Assembly: GCA_013298145.1 (NCBI GenBank)
Contig: JAAFJO010000002.1
Location: forward strand, 496,001 to 560,000
Reading direction: 5' to 3'
Length of the DNA stretch: 64,000 nucleotides
Source: Betaproteobacteria bacterium
GTDB lineage: Bacteria; Pseudomonadota; Gammaproteobacteria; Burkholderiales; Casimicrobiaceae
A program made the translations under genes and the position numbers. A model generated the notes under the pieces. The model did not search any database and was not told the DNA's origin. It saw nothing but the letters and a program-made list of their open reading frames with translations. Positions 56,555 through 63,551 of the stretch are shown here, one piece after another. The stretch's first letter is position 1. Each line of letters begins with the position of its first letter.

Positions 56555-58711
56555 TTACGCCGCGTTTCTCAATTCGCGCAACACTGCGCCGTTCGCGAGT
56601 TCGATCACGCGATGAGCAGACGCGATCGTTTCTGCGCGATGTGCGATTGTGATGCGTGTGAGCGGAAGTGCGCGAATCGCGTGATTGACTTTACGCTCGT
56701 TGTCCGAATCCAGCGCGCTTGTGGCTTCGTCTAGCGCCAGAATCTTGGGTTGTTTGTACAGCGCTCGCGCAAGGAGAACGCGCTGCTTCTGGCCGCCAGA
56801 GAGTGTGCTGCCCATATCGCCGTCGAGCGTTTGATAGCCCATGGGCATTGCAACGATTTCATCGTGAATGTTGGCGAGTTTGGCAACATCCTCTACGCGC
56901 GCATAGTCGATCAGCGAGTCAAAGCACGCGATGTTTTCTGTGATCGATCCCGCGAGCAAGGTATCGTTTTGCATCACGGTACCGATGATTGAGCGAAACT
57001 GACCGGCCCCCAACTGTTTGATCGAAGTCGCGCCGCGTTCACCGATTCGAATGTCGCCCTCGGTGGGCTCCAGCAATCCCAGAATCAGCTTCAAGAGCGT
57101 TGATTTCCCGCAGCCGCTCGCGCCCACCATCGCCACGTGCTCGCCCGCCTCAATCGTGAGCGAACAATCGCGCAGCACCCACGGCTCGCCCTCAGCGTAA
57201 CGAAAGCTCACATTGCGCACTTCAATTCCCGGCGAAATGCGCGAGACATCGGTTTCAAACGCGCTTTCTCTCTCCGGCTTCTCAAGCGCAATATCCGCCA
57301 ACCGCTCCGCATGCAGTGAAAGCATCTTCACTTGCATCGCAAGATTGATGAGCGCCGTGGCCCGCTCTGCAAATTGCCCCTTGTACGCCATGAAGGCAAG
57401 CAGCATCCCGAGCGTCATCTGCTGCCCGAGTACGGCGGAGCCACCGAGATACAGGATCAGCATGCCCTCCACGCCAAAGATCAGCGTGTTCGCGGAGCTG
57501 AACCACAATTCCATCTTCTGCGTGGTGAGATCGCGGTTTTGAACATCCACCATCAGGTTTTGCCAGCGCGCTAGTCGCTCAGGTGTCCGATTGAAGAGTT
57601 TCAACGGCTGCACGGCGCGAACTGTTTCCAAGAAAAAGCTCTGCTCCTTTGCCGAAAGCACGATCCGCTCTTCATTGGCATCGCGAAACGAGGCATAGCT
57701 CGCCCAACGCAAACCGAAGTACAGCAACAGCGCCACGATAACCACGCCGGTCAGCATCGGGCTGAACAGCAACATCATCCCCAGCGTGACGATCGCCATT
57801 ACACCATCGAGCAACCCAGACACCGCGCCGCCTGTGAGCACGCCGCGAATTGCGTGTAAGGAACTAAAGCGCGAGGTGATATCGCCAATGTGTCGCTTCT
57901 CAAAGAATGAAAGCGGCAGTTTCAGTAAATGCGAGAACAGATTTGCAGTGAATTGCACCGAAAGCTGCTGATTCATGCGCAAGCCAATCCAGCCGCGCGC
58001 CATCGACAGCAGAAACTGCACGATCATCAGTACGCCACCGCCGAGCACGGTGAGCAACAACAAGTCTTTGTCCCCCGAAACCAGCGCACCGTCGACGACC
58101 CATTGCGTGACGAGTGGCGTGACGAGCGCCACCGCTTCCAAGCCCACCGCGAGCAGGATGATTTGCGTGAGCGCGCGTTTCAATCCAAACACTTTGCCGA
58201 TTAAGTCGCGCAGCCGAATCTTGCGGCGCAAATCCGCAGGTTTGAATTCAGAGGTGGGCGTGACTTCGAGCGCGACGCCGGTGAATTTCTTGCTGACTTC
58301 GGAGAAAGGAACAACGCGTCGACCCACGGCGGGATCAAGAATCGTAATCGAGCCGTTGGGAATGAGCGTTGGGTCAGCCTCGATCGTCTCACTGGCTGCA
58401 GCATTACGACCGGATTTCATCGAGACTTTTTCAAGTACGACGAAGTGGTTTAACTCCCAATGCAACATGCAGGGTAGTTGCAATTGGTTCATCTCTTCCA
58501 GTTCAAGCCGTAGCGGACGCGTGGCAAACCCAAGCGCTTGCGCGTGGCGCATGAGTTGATTGAGATTTGCGCCCTTGAGTGAAACGGAGAAGCGTTGACG
58601 AAGCTCCGCGAGATCGACGCGCAAGCCGTGCGCGCCTGAGAGCATCGCGAGGCAGGCTAGGCCGCATTCGGCGGATTCGGATTGGAGGAGAGGGCGAGCT
58701 GACACAAGCAA
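56555..58711 (-). CDS. Peptidase C39 domain-containing ABC exporter
   Basis: A 718-residue exporter that cleaves double-glycine leaders and pumps the peptide out. The N-terminal C39 domain has its full triad: QSESAECGLACLAM (oxyanion Gln and catalytic Cys16), HWELNHFVVLEK (His) and ILDPAVGRRVV (Asp). About residues 165-440 form the membrane domain. The ATPase carries GASGCGKSTLLKL, LSGGQKQRVLLARAL, ILALDEATSALD and the TIAHR H-loop. The likely start is TTG 58711 (or GTG 58705), 8 bases after the S51 peptidase stop. It is the last gene of the peptide operon and pairs with the HlyD-type adaptor at the other end. Confidence 0.94.
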   Translation of the reverse strand: MLVSARPLLQSESAECGLACLAMLSGAHGLRVDLAELRQRFSVSLKGANLNQLMRHAQALGFATRPLRLELEEMNQLQLPCMLHWELNHFVVLEKVSMKSGRNAAASETIEADPTLIPNGSITILDPAVGRRVVPFSEVSKKFTGVALEVTPTSEFKPADLRRKIRLRDLIGKVFGLKRALTQIILLAVGLEAVALVTPLVTQWVVDGALVSGDKDLLLLTVLGGGVLMIVQFLLSMARGWIGLRMNQQLSVQFTANLFSHLLKLPLSFFEKRHIGDITSRFSSLHAIRGVLTGGAVSGLLDGVMAIVTLGMMLLFSPMLTGVVIVALLLYFGLRWASYASFRDANEERIVLSAKEQSFFLETVRAVQPLKLFNRTPERLARWQNLMVDVQNRDLTTQKMELWFSSANTLIFGVEGMLILYLGGSAVLGQQMTLGMLLAFMAYKGQFAERATALINLAMQVKMLSLHAERLADIALEKPERESAFETDVSRISPGIEVRNVSFRYAEGEPWVLRDCSLTIEAGEHVAMVGASGCGKSTLLKLILGLLEPTEGDIRIGERGATSIKQLGAGQFRSIIGTVMQNDTLLAGSITENIACFDSLIDYARVEDVAKLANIHDEIVAMPMGYQTLDGDMGSTLSGGQKQRVLLARALYKQPKILALDEATSALDSDNERKVNHAIRALPLTRITIAHRAETIASAHRVIELANGAVLRELRNAA

Positions 58712-58719
58712 CGGATAGA

Positions 58720-59496
58720 TTAGATAGAGCGAGTCGGTAGCTTTATCCCTTTGCGTTCCGCATCGTTGCTGCTAAATCTGTAAACGCCGCCGTCGCCTAC
58801 AGTCACTGCTTCAACAAATCTTGTTCCTTCAAACACTAGTGCGGTGCCATCGTCGCAGCCGTAGCCGCTTTTCAGGGGGCCGCTTGTAACGAAGCGTTCG
58901 TACTCCGCGCGTCGCGAGCCATTGCCGCCGTTGAGGTGCGGTGTACAGCTTCCGGGAAGAAAGCCTAGTCCGTCAACGACGCTCAACTTCTCGGGACGTG
59001 AATCAGAAAGACCTTGTTCAAACCAGCAAATCATCCCCGCGCTTTCGCCACCGAGGACGATACCTCGCTCCCACGCTTCGCGCAAAGCCACGTCAATACT
59101 GTGCGCCTTCCAGATCGCTAGGGCATTCAGCGTGTTACCGCCAGTCACGAAAATCGCATCCGCGCCCAAGATTTGGTTACGATAATTTTTCATGCTTGAC
59201 GAATCGCCGAACGTGCGAAGCATTTCCAAGTCGCAATCGAGCTGAGGGCCAAGCGTTTTTTGCCAGAACTCGATCCAGCGAGCATCATCGCCGAGTGGCG
59301 TAGGAACAACGAGCAACGTTGGCTGCTTTTTGCCCGTCAACGAAAGCATATGTCGCAACAAGCGTAATCCGCCGTTGCGGGGCATACTGGTGATCGTGAA
59401 AATTGTTCGGTTGGCCTGGAGGCCGGACAAAGCCGGGAACACAACGGTCGTTGTCACCGAAGCGCACGCGAGGTGGAGAAAAGTTCTTCGATTCAT
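58720..59496 (-). CDS. S51-family peptidase (dipeptidase E / cyanophycinase-like), exported
   Basis: A 258-residue serine peptidase relative. A Tat-like signal (MNRRTFLHLACASVTTTVVFPALS) predicts export. The nucleophile elbow is GGESAGMICWFEQG (Ser about residue 150), and VVDGLGFLPGSCTPHLN carries the Asp and His typical of PepE/cyanophycinase. Upstream VTGGNTLNALAIWK is also conserved. Members cut peptides at Asp residues or polyaspartate backbones. Its place between the CPBP protease and the C39 exporter suggests trimming or degradation of the Asp-containing exported peptides; that link is inference. Confidence 0.85.
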   Translation of the reverse strand: MNRRTFLHLACASVTTTVVFPALSGLQANRTIFTITSMPRNGGLRLLRHMLSLTGKKQPTLLVVPTPLGDDARWIEFWQKTLGPQLDCDLEMLRTFGDSSSMKNYRNQILGADAIFVTGGNTLNALAIWKAHSIDVALREAWERGIVLGGESAGMICWFEQGLSDSRPEKLSVVDGLGFLPGSCTPHLNGGNGSRRAEYERFVTSGPLKSGYGCDDGTALVFEGTRFVEAVTVGDGGVYRFSSNDAERKGIKLPTRSI

Positions 59497-59620
59497 TTGG
59501 TTCTATTGCGGTACACAGAAGCGGCTCTTTTTGTCAAGACAGATTTCCCCAGAAGCTATTAACAAGACTCCGTGCATAGCGAGCCCGCCAGCGACCAAAA
59601 CCTTGCGTACCTAGAGCATC

Positions 59621-60286
59621 TCAGGTGCGGCGTCTTCTTAAAAATATGGCGATAGCCGCTACGCTGACAGTAATTCCCAGGAGATCAAGCGGATGTATCG
59701 TGCCAGTTGTTTTGCACAGCACTGCAGGTGTAGTTTCTGGAATGCCAGCAACATGCGTCATTCCATACAGCAGGCCAGACGCGAGATTCCAACAAGTATG
59801 AACAAGCGTAGCTAGTAGAACGCTATCGGTTGCAAACCGCACAAGACCGAGAAGCAATCCGGCAGAAAACACATAGACCCACGACACCCAACTGCTTAAC
59901 TTCCAAGCATGAAATGCCGCGAATATTATTGCGGTCAAAACGATCAACGCTGGGATTCGGAATCCGATGCGACTCAGCGCTGACCAGAGGATCCATCGGT
60001 AAAGTATTTCTTCAGTAAGCGCTCTGGCGAGAATTATCAACGTAATTGCGAGCGCCGAGCTGATTGAAAACTTCCATGACGGATTTTGTTCGCAAGTCGC
60101 TGCGCTTATCGCGAATTGAGTAAGAAAGGGGATAGCCGCCAGGCAGCCAGTCAGGTAAACCAGCGCTTTGGAACGAAAAGCAAAAAGCTCAGCGCGCCTG
60201 CGAGCGGGTACGATAAGCACAACCGTAAGCATCGCCAAGAGTGCAATGTTTGATGCTGTAAAGGGTGTAATTGGGAGAGTGAACAC
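59621..60286 (-). CDS. CPBP family intramembrane metalloprotease
   Basis: A 221-residue membrane protein with about six or seven helices and GTG start. All three family motifs are intact: EE-x3-R in LTEEILYRWILW (about residue 91), F-x3-H in FAAFHAW, and H-x3-N in VHTCWN. Related proteins (Abi/CAAX-like) often occur in bacteriocin loci, giving self-immunity or processing precursors. It lies 67 bp downstream of the second leader peptide gene, so an immunity or maturation role is plausible. No Tn or phage genes are adjacent. Confidence 0.88.
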   Translation of the reverse strand: MFTLPITPFTASNIALLAMLTVVLIVPARRRAELFAFRSKALVYLTGCLAAIPFLTQFAISAATCEQNPSWKFSISSALAITLIILARALTEEILYRWILWSALSRIGFRIPALIVLTAIIFAAFHAWKLSSWVSWVYVFSAGLLLGLVRFATDSVLLATLVHTCWNLASGLLYGMTHVAGIPETTPAVLCKTTGTIHPLDLLGITVSVAAIAIFLRRRRT

Positions 60287-60318
60287 GTTTCGCCTGAGAG
60301 AGCGGTGGCCATTGGCCC

Positions 60319-60345
60319 CGCGCCCCCCGCTTTAGGGGGGGCGCG
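60319..60345 (-). promoter_or_regulatory. GC-rich hairpin between the peptide gene and the CPBP gene
   Basis: A 10-bp perfect stem (60319-60328 with 60336-60345, C-run against G-run) and a 7-base loop lie 9 bases after the peptide stop codon. No U-run follows on the minus strand, so it is not a classic terminator. It could stabilise the short upstream peptide mRNA against 3' decay, keeping precursors more abundant than the protease and exporter. Confidence 0.6.
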
Positions 60346-60353
60346 AGTATCCG

Positions 60354-60518
60354 CTACTTTAGCAATCCGAACCAGTTGTTTGGTCCCCACTCGCTAAAGC
60401 TGTCGAGAAACTTTTCCAACGGGGTCTTTTCCTTCGGTGGATCATACGGACCCTGTCCTGGATTATCGCCACCAGAAACCATCGCGAGCTCTTTTTGATT
60501 GAGAGTTTTCATCATCAT
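60354..60518 (-). CDS. Double-glycine leader peptide precursor 1
   Basis: A 54-codon gene with AAGGA (60521-60525) before ATGATGATG. The leader MMMKTLNQKELAMVSGG is a textbook double-glycine leader (L-x-x-x-E-L-x-x-V-S-G-G), the substrate type of C39 exporters. Cleavage after GG would release a 37-residue peptide starting DNPGQGPYDPP, with a central charged segment (KEKTPLEKFLDSFSEW) and an aromatic end GPNNWFGLLK. It has no Cys, a net charge of about -2, and three Trp/Phe-rich turns. A bacteriocin is possible, but an acidic signal peptide fits as well. It shares its upstream sequence with precursor 2, implying duplication. Confidence 0.85.
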   Translation of the reverse strand: MMMKTLNQKELAMVSGGDNPGQGPYDPPKEKTPLEKFLDSFSEWGPNNWFGLLK

Positions 60519-60601
60519 TTTCCTTGTTCACGTTGCTTTGATCGAGGGCAACAAATCCTCGCTCGCCAAACTGCTTGGCAGAACATGTTGGTTTTCGACG
60601 A

Positions 60602-60721
60602 TTAGGCGCCGGAAGATTCTTGGCGCTCGGGCACGAAGGGAGGTGGATTCGGGTCGAACGTGAGCGAGTCGATCACTCCTCCTGATACGGCGTCTAGTTC
60701 GGTGTGCTTCAGTTGTTCCAA
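60602..60721 (-). CDS. Double-glycine leader peptide precursor 2
   Basis: A 39-codon gene reading MEQLKHTELDAVSGG as leader, again L-x-x-x-E-L-x-x-V-S-G-G. The mature part would be 24 residues beginning VIDSLTFDPNPPPFV and ending ERQESSGA: Pro-rich, without Cys, net charge about -3. The start is TTG 60721 with AAGGA (60730-60734) eight bases upstream; ATG 60742 in the same frame would add seven residues but has no close ribosome binding site. The leader region GATCAAAGC-N7-ACAAGGA is shared with precursor 1. It lies between the HlyD-type gene and precursor 1. Confidence 0.8.
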   Translation of the reverse strand: MEQLKHTELDAVSGGVIDSLTFDPNPPPFVPERQESSGA

Positions 60722-60772
60722 TTGGTGATTCCTTGTGCGCATCGCTTTGATCGGAGGTTGCGCGCTCCTTCC

Positions 60773-60787
60773 GCCGAACAATTCGGC
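60773..60787. promoter_or_regulatory. Short hairpin between the HlyD-type gene and the peptide genes
   Basis: GCCGAA-CAA-TTCGGC forms a perfect 6-bp stem in the spacer after the HlyD-type stop codon (60804), upstream of precursor 2. It may mark a processing point that separates the adaptor mRNA from the peptide mRNAs. Confidence 0.4.
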
Positions 60788-60803
60788 AAATCAAATCTGT
60801 TAT

Positions 60804-62129
60804 TCACATCGCCCGTCCGCTCACACTAAACACCGGCTCCAATGCCCATTCCCAGAGTTTCCGGGTGTCTTGCACGATGTCGGCCTCGGCGATCATGCCG
60901 GGCTTGAGTAAATGGGATTCGCCGTAGGCTTTGACCGATGCGTCTTTGATGCGCACGGTGACGCGGTAAACGGCGTCGCCGGATTGGCCGAGGTGTTGCA
61001 GCATTGCAGCGAGATGCGTGGGTAGTTCTTGCACGGCGTAGGGGCTACGGCTGATCTCGCTCACTTCGCCTTCACCCATGCCGAATTTCTGATACGGGTA
61101 CGCGGCGTAGCGCAGGCGCACGCGTTGGCCGGGCTGCACGAAACCGGCTTGGCGGGTGGTGGCGTAGAAGTGGGCGATTAATGACTGCGCCGGTTTAGTG
61201 CTCGGTTGCGTCGCTTCACGGCGTTGCGCTCGCAACGACGAATCGGGTGGCAGTAACGTCGCAAGCAACTGTCCTGGACTCACTGTTTGACCGAGTTGAA
61301 CGGAGACGCCAGAGACGACGCCCGCTTGCGGTGCGACGACGACGAGTTTGGTTCGAGCGCTGTTCTCAGCGATTTCTGCGTTGAGCGCGGCACGTGATTT
61401 GGCGAGCTCGGTCGCCTCCATCTGCGATTGCAATTTCGCCTCAGCGATCTGTTGCAAGAGGCTTTGTTTCTCTCGCTCGAGAGCTGCCTTGTTGCGCATG
61501 ACTTGCTGTTGCTGCGCTTGCAGCGCGAGGAGTTCTTCGCGCTTCGGATCGACTTGCGCAGAGGACATGAAACCTGTCTCTGCAAGCTTTTCTAGACGCG
61601 CTAATCCATCAACAGCTAGCTTCTCTCTCGCTCTGTGCAATTGGGCGTCACGTTCGAAACTGGCTATTTCCGATTCAATCGCTGAAATACGCTGTTGCCC
61701 AGACGAAATGCGCTCGGTGGCGCGTTGTTGGGACAAACTCAAGTCACGCACTGCGAGCTCGGTGCGACGTTTGAGTTCTGCGCCGATCAGGGCCTGAGTG
61801 CCGCCCAGTTCGCTGGTGCGTTCGCTGCTGATGGTGAAGAGCACGTCACCTGCCGCGACTACGCTTCCCTCACCCACTCGAGCGTCCGTGAGCACGCCGC
61901 CGCTGCCCGCATTGGCCAGCCGCACTGCGCCCGATGGCGGAAGCAGCACGCCGGGGACGGTGGCTTTCTTCGTGTAGGTTCCAAAGTATGCAAACGCGCC
62001 AATCACGCAGGCAACACCGAGCCCCACTGAGGAAATCGCCCAATAACTCGTGGGTTGCGTGAGCCGAACACTACCAAGCCAAGAGCCATTCTTGGCGTTG
62101 AGTGATTCGGGGCGAAAGAGACTGCTCAT
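60804..62129 (-). CDS. HlyD family secretion adaptor
   Basis: A 441-residue membrane fusion protein that links the ABC exporter to an outer-membrane channel. A single N-terminal helix (about residues 30-50, WAISSVGLGVACVIGAFAYFG) is followed by a lipoyl-like beta domain (VPGVLLPPSGAVRL, VGEGSVVAAGDVLFTI). Long coiled coils span about residues 100-265. The second half lipoyl (VVAPQAGVVSGVSVQLGQTVSPGQLLATLLPP) and a beta-barrel end the protein. The ATG 62129 (MSSLFRP) is preferred to a TTG at 62186 that lies inside the operator cluster. It is the first gene of the peptide operon; no TolC-type gene is in the window. Confidence 0.9.
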   Translation of the reverse strand: MSSLFRPESLNAKNGSWLGSVRLTQPTSYWAISSVGLGVACVIGAFAYFGTYTKKATVPGVLLPPSGAVRLANAGSGGVLTDARVGEGSVVAAGDVLFTISSERTSELGGTQALIGAELKRRTELAVRDLSLSQQRATERISSGQQRISAIESEIASFERDAQLHRAREKLAVDGLARLEKLAETGFMSSAQVDPKREELLALQAQQQQVMRNKAALEREKQSLLQQIAEAKLQSQMEATELAKSRAALNAEIAENSARTKLVVVAPQAGVVSGVSVQLGQTVSPGQLLATLLPPDSSLRAQRREATQPSTKPAQSLIAHFYATTRQAGFVQPGQRVRLRYAAYPYQKFGMGEGEVSEISRSPYAVQELPTHLAAMLQHLGQSGDAVYRVTVRIKDASVKAYGESHLLKPGMIAEADIVQDTRKLWEWALEPVFSVSGRAM

Positions 62130-62164
62130 GGGCAGAACAGTAAAGTCCTGCAGCGCACGAAAGT

Positions 62165-62217
62165 TGTCTAAATTTAGACAAATCAATGTCGAAATTTAGA
62201 CAGATAAATTTGTCTAG
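62165..62217. promoter_or_regulatory. Cluster of three overlapping palindromic operators upstream of the peptide export operon
   Basis: TTGTCTAAATTTAGACAA (62165-62182) is a perfect 18-bp palindrome. TGTCGAAATTTAGACA (62188-62203) is the same motif with one mismatch, 22 bp away (two helical turns). TAGACA-N8-TGTCTA (62198-62217) overlaps it. The half-site is TGTCTAAA. The cluster starts 36 bases before the HlyD-type ATG and overlaps the expected promoter. It is a strong candidate for a repressor or activator site of the peptide operon. Confidence 0.8.
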
Positions 62218-62397
62218 GGCAACGGTGTGTGGAGCATGCTTTGCGAGCGATCGAGTGCACGCGTGTCTCGATGTTGAAGCCACAAAAGTGAGCGGCATTC
62301 GTATTGCAAGCGCCGATCACCTCTTCATCTCAATTGTCCTCCCATGTTCTGGACGAAACGTTGTGTCGTGAGAGACGGTAAGAGGATTCTGCGGCTA

Positions 62398-62415
62398 CCT
62401 ATTAAAAATGATAGG
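62398..62415. promoter_or_regulatory. Dyad upstream of the first HTH gene
   Basis: CCTATTA-AAAA-TGATAGG is a 7-4-7 dyad with one mismatch (a G-U pair in RNA), 81 bases before ATG 62496. The duplicate unit has the perfect version. It may be an operator or an early mRNA hairpin. Confidence 0.55.
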
Positions 62416-62495
62416 TCGAGATCCGTTGTGCACCGCACCGTAAGCCGTTACCGTTCGCTCGTCACTTCCTCAAAGACCTTTGTTGTCTGCAGTTA

Positions 62496-62843
62496 ATGAG
62501 CTTTTTGAACGCAAACGCGGATAGAGAACTAGAAAAACTTGTACACAAATGGATTGAATTTTCGCGGAGACTACAGCGCGAGGATCACGTTCTGCTGGAC
62601 CAGCTGGCGATTGGTGTTCCAATGAAAGTAGCAGCGCATCACGCAAATCTCCCTTATGCAACCGCTCACAAGCGGGTATCAAGATGGCAATCGCGCCTCG
62701 GCGTGGATTCAGTTGCGCGATTGATTGAAGTGTGGCGGAGGCTATCGAGTGGTTGCTACGAAGTTGCACATGAGCCGACGATTGTGCGACGGCTTGGCGA
62801 GCTAGCGCCGCTTGTTCGGCAGGCATCCCTAGCGGGCGAGTAG
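62496..62843 (+). CDS. LuxR-type helix-turn-helix protein, paralogue A
   Basis: A 115-residue protein with an N-terminal helical segment (NADRELEKLVHKWIEFSRRLQRED) and a GerE/LuxR-like DNA-binding domain at about residues 32-80: VLLDQLAIGVPMKVAAHHANLPYATAHKRVSRWQSRLGVDSVARLIEVW. The spacing agrees with LuxR domains (L-A-x-G, K-x-x-A, T-x-x-x-R, V, L-G-V-x-S-x-A-x-L). It lacks a receiver or autoinducer domain. The C-terminal tail (GELAPLVRQASLAG) is shared with paralogue B. It reads away from the peptide operon and may regulate it. No ribosome binding site is obvious. Confidence 0.72.
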   Translation: MSFLNANADRELEKLVHKWIEFSRRLQREDHVLLDQLAIGVPMKVAAHHANLPYATAHKRVSRWQSRLGVDSVARLIEVWRRLSSGCYEVAHEPTIVRRLGELAPLVRQASLAGE

Positions 62844-63141
62844 CCGCCGCGAAGCGGTTCCCAATACTTGCGAGAGCAGAGTGTGCTTTGAGGGCGATCA
62901 AGCGTATTCGTGTTTGCATAGTAGTGCCAAAAAATCGAGCGGCATTCGTATCGCAAGCGCCGATGACCTCTTCATCTCAATCGCTCTCCTATTTCTGTAC
63001 GAAAAGTTGAGTCGAGAGAGACGGCGAGAGAATTCGGCCAATACCTATCAAAAGTGATAGGTCGAGATTCGTTGTGCATCGTTGCGTAAGCCGCTACTGT
63101 TCGCGCTTCACTTTGTTGAAGACTCTCGTCGTCTGCAGTTA
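62844..63141. other. Spacer between the two HTH paralogues
   Basis: This 298-bp gap contains the end of unit 1 and the upstream region of unit 2, including the perfect dyad at 63044-63061. No gene is visible in it; an open frame into paralogue B starts at 63082 but the conserved ATG is 63142. Confidence 0.55.
63044..63061. promoter_or_regulatory. Perfect dyad upstream of the second HTH gene
   Basis: CCTATCA-AAAG-TGATAGG is a perfect 7-4-7 inverted repeat, 81 bases before ATG 63142, the same distance as in unit 1. Conserved distance and symmetry support a functional operator, perhaps for the HTH proteins themselves. Confidence 0.6.
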
Positions 63142-63492
63142 ATGAACTCTTCGAACGTAAACGCGGATAGAGAACTTGAGAAATTTGATTGCAAATGGAC
63201 TGATTTCTCGCGGAGACTACAGCGCGAGGATTGCGTTCTGCTAGATCAGCTGGCGGTCGGTACCCCCATGAAAGTAGCGGCGTATCACGCAAAAATCCCG
63301 TATGCAACCGCCCGCAAGCGCGTATCGAGATGGCGAGAGCGTCTCGGCGTCGAATCCGTGGCACGATTGGTTGATGCGTGGCTGCAGCTATCTGGCGGCT
63401 GTCATGATGAGGTCGCGGATGGGGCAACAATCATGATGCGTATTGGCGAGCCAGCGCCGCTCGTTCGGCAGGCATCCCTCGCAGGTGGGTAG
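63142..63492 (+). CDS. LuxR-type helix-turn-helix protein, paralogue B
   Basis: A 116-residue paralogue of the protein at 62496-62843. The DNA-binding domain reads VLLDQLAVGTPMKVAAYHAKIPYATARKRVSRWRERLGVESVARLVDAW. Most positions of the helix-turn-helix and the C-terminal PAPLVRQASLAG are kept, while the N terminus (FDCKWTDFS) and the segment before the tail vary. ATG 63142 aligns with the start of paralogue A; an upstream in-frame start at 63082 is not conserved. It is next to the SNF2 helicase gene on the opposite strand. Confidence 0.72.
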   Translation: MNSSNVNADRELEKFDCKWTDFSRRLQREDCVLLDQLAVGTPMKVAAYHAKIPYATARKRVSRWRERLGVESVARLVDAWLQLSGGCHDEVADGATIMMRIGEPAPLVRQASLAGG

Positions 63493-63551
63493 CCGCCGCG
63501 CACCGTTCGCAAAAACTTGCGAGAGCGCGGTTTCGCTAGCAGAGAGCAGCC

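Larger units (their letters stand above)
62250..62880 (+). repeat. Tandem duplication, unit 1 (LuxR-type HTH gene with its upstream region)
   Basis: The stretch from about 62250 to 62880 is repeated from about 62895 to 63535: the upstream sequence (AGCGGCATTCGTATTGCAAG, ACCTCTTCATCTCAAT), a dyad near CCTATTAAAAATGATAGG, the coding frame, and the bases after the stop (TAGCCGCCGCG, ACTTGCGAGAGC). Divergence is similar in coding and non-coding parts, so this is an old duplication of a whole transcription unit. Exact borders are uncertain. Confidence 0.8.
62895..63535 (+). repeat. Tandem duplication, unit 2
   Basis: Second copy of the unit described at 62250-62880, with the same order of upstream block, dyad, HTH frame and post-stop block. 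The dyad here is perfect. The copies have diverged by many substitutions, with few length changes, which argues for maintained function rather than recent slippage. Confidence 0.8.

Noticed and set aside
60528..60794. 88-residue Arg-rich minus-strand reading frame
   Set aside because: It overlaps the second double-glycine precursor in another frame, has no family features, and its composition looks like a shadow; the short precursor with a conserved leader and ribosome binding site is the better call.
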